In this document: positions 12,369 through 32,000 of the stretch, one piece after another
How positions within the stretch are numbered: position 1 is the first letter of the stretch
Layout: the number at the start of each line of letters is the position of its first letter
Source: Leptospira tipperaryensis
Lineage (GTDB): Bacteria; Spirochaetota; Leptospiria; Leptospirales; Leptospiraceae
Direction of reading: 5' to 3'
DNA length: 64,000 nt
Assembly (NCBI RefSeq): GCF_001729245.1
Contig: NZ_CP015217.1
Span: 491,501-555,500 of the forward strand
Made by a program: the position numbers and the translations under genes
The notes under the pieces: generated by a model
Told to the model about the DNA's origin: nothing
The model's database searches: none
The model's input: only the letters and a program-made list of their open reading frames with translations

Positions 12369-13871
12369 ATGTCCCGAAAATTTCTTTCCAACCTCATTTC
12401 GCCTAACGCAGTACCTTTGGCGCTGCTGTTTCTCTTAGCGTTTGTTTTTGTCTGGGTTCCTCAGAACGATCGAATGGAATTTCCTCCGGTTTGGCCGGAT
12501 GAGGTTCTATTTTATTCTCCCTCTCAGGATTTTGCCAGCTTTGGAACTCTAAGAACGAACGTATTGGAGGGTTTGATTCCGGGAATGGAAGAAATCACGC
12601 TCTGGATGCCTCCGCTTTATTTTCTTACTGGCGGATTCTGGATGCAACATATCATGCCCGGTCTCGAAGGATTGCGTCTTTTTACTTCGGTCACCGCCGC
12701 GTTTTCCATTCTCATCTTATATGGAATTTTAAAAAGAATCGGTTTCTCCTCTTTTTCAGCGCTCTTCTCTTGCCTTTTGCTCGCGACCGATCTCCTTTTT
12801 TTGAGAGTAGGAATGATGGCGAGAATGGAAGCCCTCTGTCTATTCTTCGCTTTAGGAAGTCTGTTCTTTCTTGTTCGAAGCGCTTTAGAAGAATCAACCG
12901 AAAAAGTAAGTTGGGTCGAGGGCGCGGCCGCCGGAGTTTTGCTTGGACTGTCTTTTCTTTCTCATCCTTTCGGCGCGGTCTTTGGAATTCCATCTCTCTA
13001 TCTTCTCTGGAGAAGGACATCTCTGCTCCAACCTTGGTTTTGGCTGGGAGGAGCGTTGCCTCTGATCCTATGGATCCTTTGGTTTTTTCCAAAGTTGGAC
13101 CTATTCTTATTTCAATTCGGATTACAATTCGGAAGAAAGAAAGAACTCTTCTCCGTGTTTTCAATGATCACGAAGATCAAAATTCTCATCGGGGGATATG
13201 AAAATCCGGGAGTTAGAATTCTCTTTTATATTTTTCTTTTGGCGGGAATCGGAATCAATCGAAGACTTTTGAAGGAAAAGAAAGAACGTTTTCTCTTTCT
13301 TTTTGTTTGGATTTTAGGGACGCTCGCTTTTCTTTTTCTTTCAACTGAATTTTATTATGTGGTGTATCTTACGATTCCGATTTCTGCGTTAGGCGGAATT
13401 CTCTTGGAAGATTCGGATCGAAAGAGGGTTGTCTACACGGGTTCCGGACTTCTGTTTTGCAACCTGATCGTTCTCTTTCTCGCGTATCGAAAAGTGGGAT
13501 TTGTGAATCCTGAATTTGATCTTGGAAAAAAGTTTTCGGAAGAAGTCGCGACGGAACTGAAGTATTCTAAGAAGGTTTATCTACAAGCGATTCCCGATCC
13601 GTATTTTTATCTCAGAGAAAAATACCCGAATCAACAAATCTTAGAATTCATTCCGGGAGAATTGCCCGTGCCGCCGGAAATGTTTTTGGGAACCTTGGAT
13701 TCCATCGATACCTTTGTATTCAGTGAAGGAACAAAACGAAACGAAACCGTCGACTTGTATTTGAAGGAGAATTCATCTTCATTTTACAAAAAGAATGTTT
13801 CAGTTTCTCCCTCTACAACTCGAAAGTTAGTCCGCGCTCAGGCTGAGATCTATCTTCGGAAAAAGAAATGA
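12369..13871 (+). CDS. GT-C (family 39-like) membrane glycosyltransferase
   Basis: A 500-residue polytopic protein with roughly ten or more hydrophobic segments. After the first helix comes the luminal/periplasmic loop PPVWPDEVLFYSPS (residues about 38-52) containing the D-E pair that marks the catalytic loop of PMT/ArnT-type GT-C enzymes. This family transfers a sugar from a polyprenyl-phosphate donor to protein, lipid A or polysaccharide on the outer side of the inner membrane. The acceptor is unknown. The C-terminal 120 residues are soluble. The stop codon overlaps the ATG of the SGNH lipoprotein gene (ATGA), so the two are coupled. Confidence 0.8.
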   Translation: MSRKFLSNLISPNAVPLALLFLLAFVFVWVPQNDRMEFPPVWPDEVLFYSPSQDFASFGTLRTNVLEGLIPGMEEITLWMPPLYFLTGGFWMQHIMPGLEGLRLFTSVTAAFSILILYGILKRIGFSSFSALFSCLLLATDLLFLRVGMMARMEALCLFFALGSLFFLVRSALEESTEKVSWVEGAAAGVLLGLSFLSHPFGAVFGIPSLYLLWRRTSLLQPWFWLGGALPLILWILWFFPKLDLFLFQFGLQFGRKKELFSVFSMITKIKILIGGYENPGVRILFYIFLLAGIGINRRLLKEKKERFLFLFVWILGTLAFLFLSTEFYYVVYLTIPISALGGILLEDSDRKRVVYTGSGLLFCNLIVLFLAYRKVGFVNPEFDLGKKFSEEVATELKYSKKVYLQAIPDPYFYLREKYPNQQILEFIPGELPVPPEMFLGTLDSIDTFVFSEGTKRNETVDLYLKENSSSFYKKNVSVSPSTTRKLVRAQAEIYLRKKK

Positions 13872-14518
13872 ATTCTTCCCGGATTCAAAAAATTCTTTTT
13901 GAAACGATTGCTTTTATTTTTTTCTTTCAATCCTGCGTGGGAAAGGAATCGGATCAACAAGGTCTTTCCGCTCTTTTACCCCTTGTGGGTCCGCTCTTGA
14001 AAGTAGGAATCATCGGAGATTCTCTTTCTCAGAGATCGGATGGTTTCGGTTTGAGAGAAAAGTTGGGAACAAGATTTACGGTAACTGATTATTCAGTTTC
14101 GGGAAGATCGGTTCCCGGTTGGAACGACGTGATCGGAACGGCTCTTACAGAACAACAAAATCTTTTGATCTTAGAATTGGGGACCAACGACGTTTCCAGT
14201 TATCCGCTTGATCAGTTTCCCGGAAACTACGAGATTCTTCTAAATTCCATTCAAAAGGCGAGTAACGCGGCGATTCTTGTGACCGTTTTACCTCCTACGA
14301 TTCAGCCCGGATATCGAGCCAATATTCTCCAGATCAATCCTTACTTGAGAAGTCTCGGTTCTCGTTATCTGATCGCAGATATGGAAACCGTCTTTCTCGA
14401 AACGGAAAAGACGATTCCCTTGTATCCCCAGATCGATCCGATTCATCCGAATCCTACCGGTTACGATTTGATGGGAACCGTCTACGCAGACACGATTCGA
14501 AAAATCTATTTTAAATAG
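13868..14518 (+). CDS. SGNH/GDSL-type hydrolase lipoprotein
   Basis: A 216-residue esterase-fold protein. The leader ends in IFFFQSC, a probable lipobox (cysteine about residue 23). The mature domain shows the SGNH blocks: IIGDSLS with the nucleophile serine (block I), SGRS with the oxyanion glycine (block II), LELGTNDVS with the asparagine (block III), and DPIHPN with the Asp-His dyad (block V). It should be an envelope-anchored esterase, lipase or acyl/acetyl-sugar hydrolase. The 4-base overlap with the upstream GT-C glycosyltransferase suggests action on the same surface glycan or lipid, which is inference. It converges with the paraoxonase-like gene 3 bases away. Confidence 0.82.
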   Translation: MNSSRIQKILFETIAFIFFFQSCVGKESDQQGLSALLPLVGPLLKVGIIGDSLSQRSDGFGLREKLGTRFTVTDYSVSGRSVPGWNDVIGTALTEQQNLLILELGTNDVSSYPLDQFPGNYEILLNSIQKASNAAILVTVLPPTIQPGYRANILQINPYLRSLGSRYLIADMETVFLETEKTIPLYPQIDPIHPNPTGYDLMGTVYADTIRKIYFK

Positions 14519-14521
14519 AAT

Positions 14522-15580
14522 TCAATTGTTATTATATTCACAATTGAGAATGAATGGATTGAATACCTGAGCCACGTAAAGTCTTCCTTCAAATGGAATC
14601 GCGGTGCTTCCGGCTGAGATCAAATCCCCTTGCGTTGCAAAAACTTCCTGAAAACTTCCGTCTTCGGAAATTCTAAATACTTGGGTCGGAGCGTGATAGT
14701 CCGCGTTCAACATGTGTCTTACGAATTGATAAGTGGATCCGTGTCCGACCACAAAAATTCTTCCCTTAGAATCGAGTTCCAAGTTGTCAGTTCCAGAATC
14801 TAAAAAGATTTTTTCCGCGGGACCAAGAACCGGTTTGCCGTCGGTTCTCTCGATCGGATAACGATAGACGCTTCGATCCGCGAAGCCTGCTCTATAGAGC
14901 ATTTCTTTTCCTTGAGAATTCTTCGTATAAAGAATTCCGTTTCCGTAAAAGAGAGGAGTATTCAAGTTGGACCAAGTCTTTCCGTCGTAATACGCGATGT
15001 CCGCGCGTTTGAATCTGAAAAGATCGTCCCAAAAAAGATAACGAAAGAATCCGCCGGAGCCGTGATCATTGGAAACGTAAATTTCGTTTTCTGAAACCGC
15101 GTGAAGATCGTTCGGACTCGTGATCGAAGGATCGGAGAGAGTTCCTACATGCGACCATTCCTTTCCCTTCCGTTCAAAAATTTCTATGGTATGTGTTTTA
15201 TAAAGAGCAGGGTGGGAGATCACGTAAAGACGGTAGACGTCCTTTGTTTTGAGGATGCTCATCCCGTGAGGTCGGAACTCCGGAGGAAATTGTACGGGAA
15301 GTTCTTTCGGCACCGAAGAGTTTTTGAGATCGATCCAAAAGATCTTTCCAGTCTGATTAGAAGTTCTTCTTTCGTGGCTGGAGACATAAAGAATCTTTTC
15401 TTCCGCGTCTAAGGCCAGGTCTTCCGGACCAGGAAGTCCTTCAATCCGAGTGCACGCCGCCCCGGACGGGCCGACGGACTTGATGTCGACCCCACAATTG
15501 AGAAGGGTAAGAATCAAAAGGAGCATCACTGTATTTCGGAAACCGAGGGAGTTCCCACATTTTAGGGTTTGTTTGGTCAT
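14522..15580 (-). CDS. paraoxonase/arylesterase-like beta-propeller lipoprotein
   Basis: A 352-residue protein with a leader ending in LTLLNC (probable lipidated Cys29). The remainder resembles serum paraoxonase/SMP-30-type six-bladed propellers. Residues corresponding to the PON1 calcium ligands can be picked out: E53/D54 in GPEDLAL, N157 in SPNDLHAV, N214 in YGNGI and D265/N266 in GTDNLELD. Counterparts of the catalytic histidines are H105 (RPHGMSI) and H123 (ISHPALYK). It is expected to be a Ca2+-dependent lactonase or arylesterase at the cell envelope. Its natural substrate is unknown; lactones, including acyl-homoserine lactones, are hydrolysed by PON enzymes. The gene is monocistronic and diverges from the phasin-like gene. 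Confidence 0.82.
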   Translation of the reverse strand: MTKQTLKCGNSLGFRNTVMLLLILTLLNCGVDIKSVGPSGAACTRIEGLPGPEDLALDAEEKILYVSSHERRTSNQTGKIFWIDLKNSSVPKELPVQFPPEFRPHGMSILKTKDVYRLYVISHPALYKTHTIEIFERKGKEWSHVGTLSDPSITSPNDLHAVSENEIYVSNDHGSGGFFRYLFWDDLFRFKRADIAYYDGKTWSNLNTPLFYGNGILYTKNSQGKEMLYRAGFADRSVYRYPIERTDGKPVLGPAEKIFLDSGTDNLELDSKGRIFVVGHGSTYQFVRHMLNADYHAPTQVFRISEDGSFQEVFATQGDLISAGSTAIPFEGRLYVAQVFNPFILNCEYNNN

Positions 15581-15662
15581 TTGGAGCTGTTTCCTATCGT
15601 TTTACGGCTCCGACCTTCCCGGAAACTTTGAGGGCAGGCAAGGAAAAAACTTAAAAAAGTGT

Positions 15663-15695
15663 TTGCTATTTTTATGCACTGCACAAAAATAGCAA
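15663..15695. promoter_or_regulatory. 33-bp palindrome, probable operator of the phasin-like gene
   Basis: Arms TTGCTATTTTT (15663-15673) and AAAAATAGCAA (15685-15695) are perfect complements, and the middle ATGCACTGCAC continues the symmetry through TGCA-C-TGCA with a single mismatched pair. The site sits 35 bases before the ATG of the phasin-like gene, in the divergent spacer shared with the paraoxonase-like gene. The TGCACTGCA core resembles, from memory, PhaR-type operators found before phasin genes in proteobacteria; that identity is inference. Confidence 0.72.
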
Positions 15696-15730
15696 TAGAG
15701 ATCCTCTAAAACGAATTGAGAGGTTGCTGT

Positions 15731-15988
15731 ATGGAAAAAAACAAATTAAACGACATAATCAACGCAGGGATCGGCGCAGTCCAAACCTCACGCGAGATTT
15801 TCGACAAACTAGTAGATGATTTAAACGATGGAAAGGAAAAGATCGAAGAAAGATTCGATCAGCTCAAAGCTCAGGGTGAAAAGGACATGAGCGAGAACGC
15901 CCTCAAATTGAAAGTAAATCTTGCTTGGGGATTGGTTCGGTTCGAAGAGATCCGAGACAACATTCTGAATCATTTCATTAAGAAATAA
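15731..15988 (+). CDS. phasin-like/PHA-granule-associated small protein
   Basis: An 85-residue, highly helical protein. It opens with KLNDIINAGIGAVQTSREIFDKLVDDL and continues with charged heptads (GKEKIEERFDQLKAQGEKD), like the short phasin-like proteins of the poly(3-hydroxyalkanoate) granule family and related coiled-coil proteins. The start is placed at ATG 15731, preceded by GAGAGG at 15718-15723; a TTG at 15716 would add five residues. No polyhydroxyalkanoate synthase is in the window, so a granule role is unproven; it could equally be a membrane- or lipid-body-associated coiled coil. A 33-bp palindrome lies directly upstream. Confidence 0.6.
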   Translation: MEKNKLNDIINAGIGAVQTSREIFDKLVDDLNDGKEKIEERFDQLKAQGEKDMSENALKLKVNLAWGLVRFEEIRDNILNHFIKK

Positions 15989-15994
15989 GTTTCT

Positions 15995-16876
<882 letters not shown>

Positions 16877-16936
16877 AAATATTACTGTAAGAATTTTGGA
16901 AAAGGCTCTTCTGTAAACTGAAAAAAGTGAAGGCCT

Positions 16937-17419
<483 letters not shown>

Positions 17420-17616
17420 GTTTTCAGAGATGGATCGGGAACGAATTCCCTAAAATCATCGGACCTTCTCCCGCTGGAACCTTCGTTTGCAAAAAAGGTC
17501 CAATCGTTCTATATTCTTTAACACTGGCTCCTAACGGGATTCTTTTAGAGAACTTAAAGGTTCTGGACCCCGTAGACAGGTTTGTTAGAAAAGGCTCTGA
17601 TTCCAAGGAAAAGTGC

Positions 17617-18523
17617 ATGTCCGAATTTGCAATTGAAATCGATTCGATACAAAAAAAATACAAAGAACAAAACGCTCTCAAAGGAATTTCCTTCCGAGTA
17701 CCTAAGGGATCCGTCTTCGGACTTTTGGGTCCGAACGGCGCCGGTAAAACCAGCTTGGTCCGAATCCTCATGGGATTTTCCAAACAAACCGCAGGAAGCT
17801 TTCATCTATTTGGACTTCCTTTTTCACCGGTCCTTCGTAAAAGAATCGGATATCTCCCCGAAAAAGTTTCGATTCCCGGCTTTTTGACAGGCGAAGAATT
17901 TCTAACGTTCAATGGAAAGTTAGCCGGAATCCGGAGCTCCGAGATTCAAAAAAAGTCTAAGGCCCTTTTGGAAAAAACGGGAATCGCCGACGCGGGATCC
18001 AAAAAGATCGCTGGTTATTCCAAAGGAATGTTACAAAGGCTCGGACTCGCATCCGCTCTGATCGGCGATCCTGAACTTTTGATTTTGGACGAACCGGGTT
18101 CCGGACTGGATCCGAAAGGTTATATCGATTTCAGGGAAACCCTCGTGGAGGAAAACAAAACAAAGGGAACTACCGTATTACTAAATTCTCATAGACTTTT
18201 GGAAGTGGAAAAAGTCTGTCATGAGATCGGAATTCTCAATCTCGGAACTCTCGCCGCGATCGGTCCGCTCGAATCCTTGAAAGAGGGAAAGAATCGAATT
18301 CTTGTAAAAGTGGAATCCGTTTCATCGGAGTTGGATTCTTATATCCGTAAAATTTCTTCGGAACAAAAAATTACGGAGAATCAGATCGAATTCCTTCCTA
18401 CGAACGAAATCGATCTCAGAAAAATTCCGGCGGAACTCGTAGCGCTTGGAGCCAACATCCTAAAGTATGAAAGAATCACGGAATCCTTGGAAGAAGTTTT
18501 CCTAAGAGTGACCGGAGGAAATC

Positions 18524-18531
<8 letters not shown>
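17617..18531 (+). CDS. ABC transporter ATP-binding protein
   Basis: A 304-residue ATPase subunit. The Walker A motif is GPNGAGKTS (residues about 38-46), the signature YSKGMLQRLGLA lies near 136-147, and Walker B with catalytic glutamate is LLILDEPGSGLD near 154-165, followed by the H-loop NSHRL. The domain order and the C-terminal extension are those of DrrA/NosF/CcmA-like exporters of the ABC-2 group. It pairs with the permease gene that starts 8 bases before its stop. The cargo (lipid, polysaccharide, drug or protein) is not evident. Confidence 0.93.
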
Positions 18532-19348
<817 letters not shown>

Positions 19349-19440
19349 ACGAAAAGTACCGATTGACAAATCTCTAAAGAGTCATAATTCTACCTTGGGT
19401 TGACGTTTCGCCGGCCCGATTGGATTTTGGAAATCGGTAA

Positions 19441-20961
<1,521 letters not shown>

Positions 20962-21828
20962 GAATTCTTTTCCAGAATCACTTTTACAAATTTTGAAAGT
21001 GATTTTGCCGCTTCGTGAAAGTCCTTCGGTTTTAATTCTTCCGGTCTTTTATCCGCGTCGATCTTTGCGTTTTCTAAAGCCTTGAAACATTCGGCGCGAA
21101 ACGATTCTTCCAAAAAATTCTTAGATGTATGCACTTCGAGAGGAAGGGAAGTAATCGGCGCGTCCCGAAACGAAGAAGTCAACTTTTTACGTTTTCCCCA
21201 GAACGCCATTCTACAAAGACATTCCAGAGCGATAAAACCGAACTCATCGTCAAACGCGGGTTTGGCTCTATATTCTAAGATGGAAGAATCCACATTGGGT
21301 CTTGGATAAAAGGCGCCGGCCTTGATATTTTTTTTGAGTTTCCAGTTTCCGTAAGCGGATAAATAGAATTGAATCGAAGAGGCTTCCTTTGAGATTCTTT
21401 TTGCAAATTCTTTCTGAACCAAGAAGGTTGCTCCCACAAGTCCCTTCAGATTTTTTACGGCGCTCAAAGTAAGTTCGGAAGAAATGTAATAGGGAAGATT
21501 TCCAAAAAGATAAACCTTTTGATTTTCATATTCCGAAAGAAAGCCCAGAGCGTCGCCTTCTCTGAGTTCGAATTCGGGAAGGTATTCCCGCAACCAAGTC
21601 GCATAAACCGGATCGATTTCAAAGAGAGTTACCGGCTTGTGAAAATCCAAAAGCCCGTGAGAGATCGCGCCGAGTCCGGGGCCGATCTCCAAGATTCGAT
21701 CGATGGAAGGAAGAAGATCGGAACTCAAACCGGAAAGGATGATTTGAATCGCATTCGGATCGATGAGGAAATTTTGTCCCCATCTTTTGAGAGGAGCCGA
21801 AGACTTGGATTCCAGAAATTTCCGAATC

Positions 21829-23781
<1,953 letters not shown>

Positions 23782-23948
23782 ACTCCAAACGGTTCCGAGG
23801 GGAGTTCGCGCGGAGGCCGTTTTGCCGATAATAAATTTTTTAGGATTGGAAATCTGTCGAAACGGATGGGATTTTTATACTTTTGGGGTTACAACGAGAA
23901 CGGACCTGAATCGTTCAGCCCACAAAAATATTGAATTGTAAGAAGAAT

Positions 23949-24136
23949 CTGTCGTAGGACCGACGTCTTCCGTAAAAGTCGCGCGCCCCACCCTGAATTT
24001 GGGCGGTGGAGGCGGGTCCGTGGGAAAACTCGGGAAACTTTTCTCTATCAGAAAAATCTAATATTTTCAAGTAAAAAATTTACTCCCAATTTTTGTAGGA
24101 ACTCCTACAAAAATTCCGATTGGAATCTTGTTGATC
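23949..24136 (+). repeat. dispersed intergenic element, copy 2 (most complete)
   Basis: The blocks in order are CTGTCGTAGGACCGACG, GTAAAAGTCGCG, a CCCCACCC..GGGCGG hairpin, CGTGGGAAAACTCGGGAAA, TATCAGAAAA (24046-24055), a TCAAGTAAAAA segment, then the perfect palindrome TTTTTGTAGG-AACT-CCTACAAAAA at 24090-24113, and finally ATTGGAATCTTGTTGAT shared with copy 4. Confidence 0.8.
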
Positions 24137-24185
24137 GTAGATAGGTTTCCAACTTTGCGGCTAAGGTTAAACATATTTTAGGCGA

Positions 24186-24300
24186 TAGAGGCGGGTCCGT
24201 GGGAAAACTCGGGAAACTTTTCTCTATCAGAAAAGCCTTATATTTGCAAATAAAAAGTTGGACCTCTCTCGTTGTGGGAATTCCTCTAAACTTTTCCCTT
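24186..24300 (+). repeat. dispersed intergenic element, copy 3 (partial tandem copy)
   Basis: Bases 24188-24234 are identical over 47 nt to 24009-24055 of the preceding copy. The 5' hairpin half is missing and the terminal palindrome is degraded (GTGGGAATTCCTCTA near 24272). Confidence 0.8.
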
Positions 24301-24434
24301 GGCGATCGTTCTCATCTTCTTGAATATGTGTAAGGAGATTTTGTCCTCTGAGCGAATTCATCATTCCCCTCAGGGCGAATTGTTGAAAGACGACCGGGTC
24401 CGATTCTGCGAATCAAAAGGGAATTGAGCGCTCC

Positions 24435-27232
<2,798 letters not shown>

Positions 27233-27236
27233 AAGA

Positions 27237-28882
<1,646 letters not shown>

Positions 28883-28893
28883 GGGTGTTCTCC

Positions 28894-29656
<763 letters not shown>

Positions 29657-29689
29657 AAATGGGTACTCCAAAAAAAATTAGTGCTGTTA

Positions 29690-29706
29690 ACACAAAAATC
29701 TTGTGT
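29690..29706. promoter_or_regulatory. inverted repeat upstream of etfBA
   Basis: ACACAA and TTGTGT (6-bp arms, 5-base spacer) lie 35-51 bases before the etfB start codon, a position suited to an operator. No -35/-10 pair is clear around it. Confidence 0.35.
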
Positions 29707-29738
29707 CTATGTAGTGCAAACCACTTTTTTAAGCAAGT

Positions 29739-30041
29739 CTAAGCGATCTCATCGGTTGAGAATAGATATTTCAACCAGTAGTACGTCCAGACCATAAATC
29801 CGATTACGATCAGAACATTCGCATCCGTCTTTAAGAAAAAGGCAAGCCCCCAAAAAAGCGGAAGAAGCATCCAAGTGCAAAGAGACAGAAGTAGGAAAAG
29901 AGAATTCTTTTGGAATGGAGAATTGAGGGCGTTCTGAAACCCGATCCTAAGTGAAGAAAGGCTTTTCGGAGTTCCTTCTCCCTTGTAAGATAGGAAGAAA
30001 AAAAGTCCACAAAGGATTGTCAAAATGAGAGCATAGATCAT
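29739..30041 (-). CDS. small membrane protein, 100 aa
   Basis: A 100-residue protein of unknown function with three hydrophobic segments: residues about 2-18, 47-69 and 75-91. The loops are short and the middle one carries an amphipathic region (SLSSLRIGFQNALNSPFQ). It ends with a charged tail (STDEIA). It lies on the same strand just upstream of etfB (about 83 bases), so it may be read with the etf operon. No family is recognised. Confidence 0.65.
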   Translation of the reverse strand: MIYALILTILCGLFFFLSYKGEGTPKSLSSLRIGFQNALNSPFQKNSLFLLLSLCTWMLLPLFWGLAFFLKTDANVLIVIGFMVWTYYWLKYLFSTDEIA

Positions 30042-30121
30042 AAGATAGTTTTTGGAAAAGAAAGATTCTCTGTCGAGCTGTTTTAGTCGCAGGGAAGAAG
30101 GATATTAGAGAAGAGGACAAC

Positions 30122-31302
30122 ATGAGAGCATTACTAGAAAAACCGAATGATTTATACAACCCGACCGAGAATCACTTAGCGCTTCGGGAGAACGTGGCTA
30201 AATTCGCAAAAGAGAATATGGACTCTCAGGCGAAGGACAACGACGAACACGAAACCTTCAATCTTCCGCTCTTTCGAAGAATCGGTTCCGAGCTGGGTCT
30301 ATTTGGAGTAACCGTTCCGGAAGAAGACGGTGGAATGGGAATGGATGCAGTAGCGGCCGTGATCATTCACGAGGAAATGTCGGCTTACGATCCCGGATTC
30401 ATGCTTTCGTATCTCGCACACGAAGTATTGTTCGTAAACAATTTCTATCATAGTTCGAATCCCGCGCAAAGAGCGAAGTATCTTTCGAAAGTGATTTCGG
30501 GAGAATGGATCGGCGGAATGGGGATGACCGAGCCCGGAGCCGGAACCGACGTTCTTGGACTCAGAACGATCGCGACCAAAAAAGGCGACAAATACATATT
30601 AAACGGTTCTAAACAATATATAACCAACGGAAGTACGGGAAGCGTATTTTTGATCTACGCAAAATTGGATAAGAATTCCAAGAAGATGACTTCGTTTATC
30701 GTAGAAAGTTCTTATCCGGGATTCAGCGTCGGAAAAAAAGAAGAGAAGATGGGAATGCGTTCGTCCCCGACGACTCAACTTATATTCGAAGATTGTGAAG
30801 TTCCTGCGGAGAATTTGGTAGGTCAGGAAGACGGCGCTCTCGTTCACATGATGCGAAATCTCGAGATCGAAAGAATCACTCTCGCGGCTCAGTCTTTAGG
30901 GATCGCAAAACGTTGTGTGGACATCATGGCCGACTACACGATTCGTCATAGAGAGGCGTTTGGTAAAAAACTCGCCGAGTTTGGACAAATCCAAAGACTA
31001 TTAGCAGAATCTTATGCGGATTTCCAAGCGGCCCGCGCGCTTGTTTACAACGTAGCTTCTCAAATTCATCCGGAAAATCGAAATTCTTTAGGGGCTGCGT
31101 CCGCAAAATTAGTGGCGACTCAGATGGCAGAACGAGTGTCTCGGAACGCGATTCAAGCGCTCGGAGGATACGGATATTGCAGAGAATATCCGGTCGAAAG
31201 ACTTCACAGAGATTCCATTCTTCTTTCCATCGGAGGAGGAACCAACGAAGCGATGCAGAAAAACATCGTAGCCGATTTGAAAAAAATCTACGAGGGTACT
31301 CC

Positions 31303-31306
<4 letters not shown>
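30122..31306 (+). CDS. acyl-CoA dehydrogenase (isovaleryl-CoA dehydrogenase-like)
   Basis: A 394-residue flavoenzyme. The family signatures are GGMGMTEPGAGTDV (residues about 131-144) and the C-terminal QALGGYGYCREYPVERLHRD. The position after IGGGTNE, where medium-chain enzymes have the catalytic Glu (YEGT), is glycine. A glutamate in LEIERITLAA (E250) instead matches the helix-G catalytic base of isovaleryl-CoA dehydrogenases, suggesting a branched-chain or long-chain substrate. It oxidises acyl-CoA to enoyl-CoA and passes electrons to Etf, whose genes lie just across the divergent spacer. Its stop overlaps the TTG start of the methyltransferase gene. Confidence 0.93.
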
Positions 31307-31998
<692 letters not shown>

Positions 31999-32000
31999 AT

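Larger units (their letters stand above)
23782..24434. other. intergenic spacer with two tandem copies of the dispersed element
   Basis: A 650-base gap between the ComEC-like gene and trpS, both on the minus strand, with no plausible gene. It is filled mainly by two copies of the dispersed element (23949-24136 and 24186-24300). The stretch 24300-24434 holds no recognisable feature apart from the approach to the trpS stop. Confidence 0.65.

Noticed and set aside
17424..17783. 119-codon minus-strand frame opposite the ABC ATPase gene start
   Set aside because: It is antisense to a well-supported ABC ATPase gene and shows the typical shadow composition.
31177..31302. N-terminal extension of the O-methyltransferase
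   Set aside because: It overlaps the conserved C-terminus of the acyl-CoA dehydrogenase in another frame and has no family similarity.
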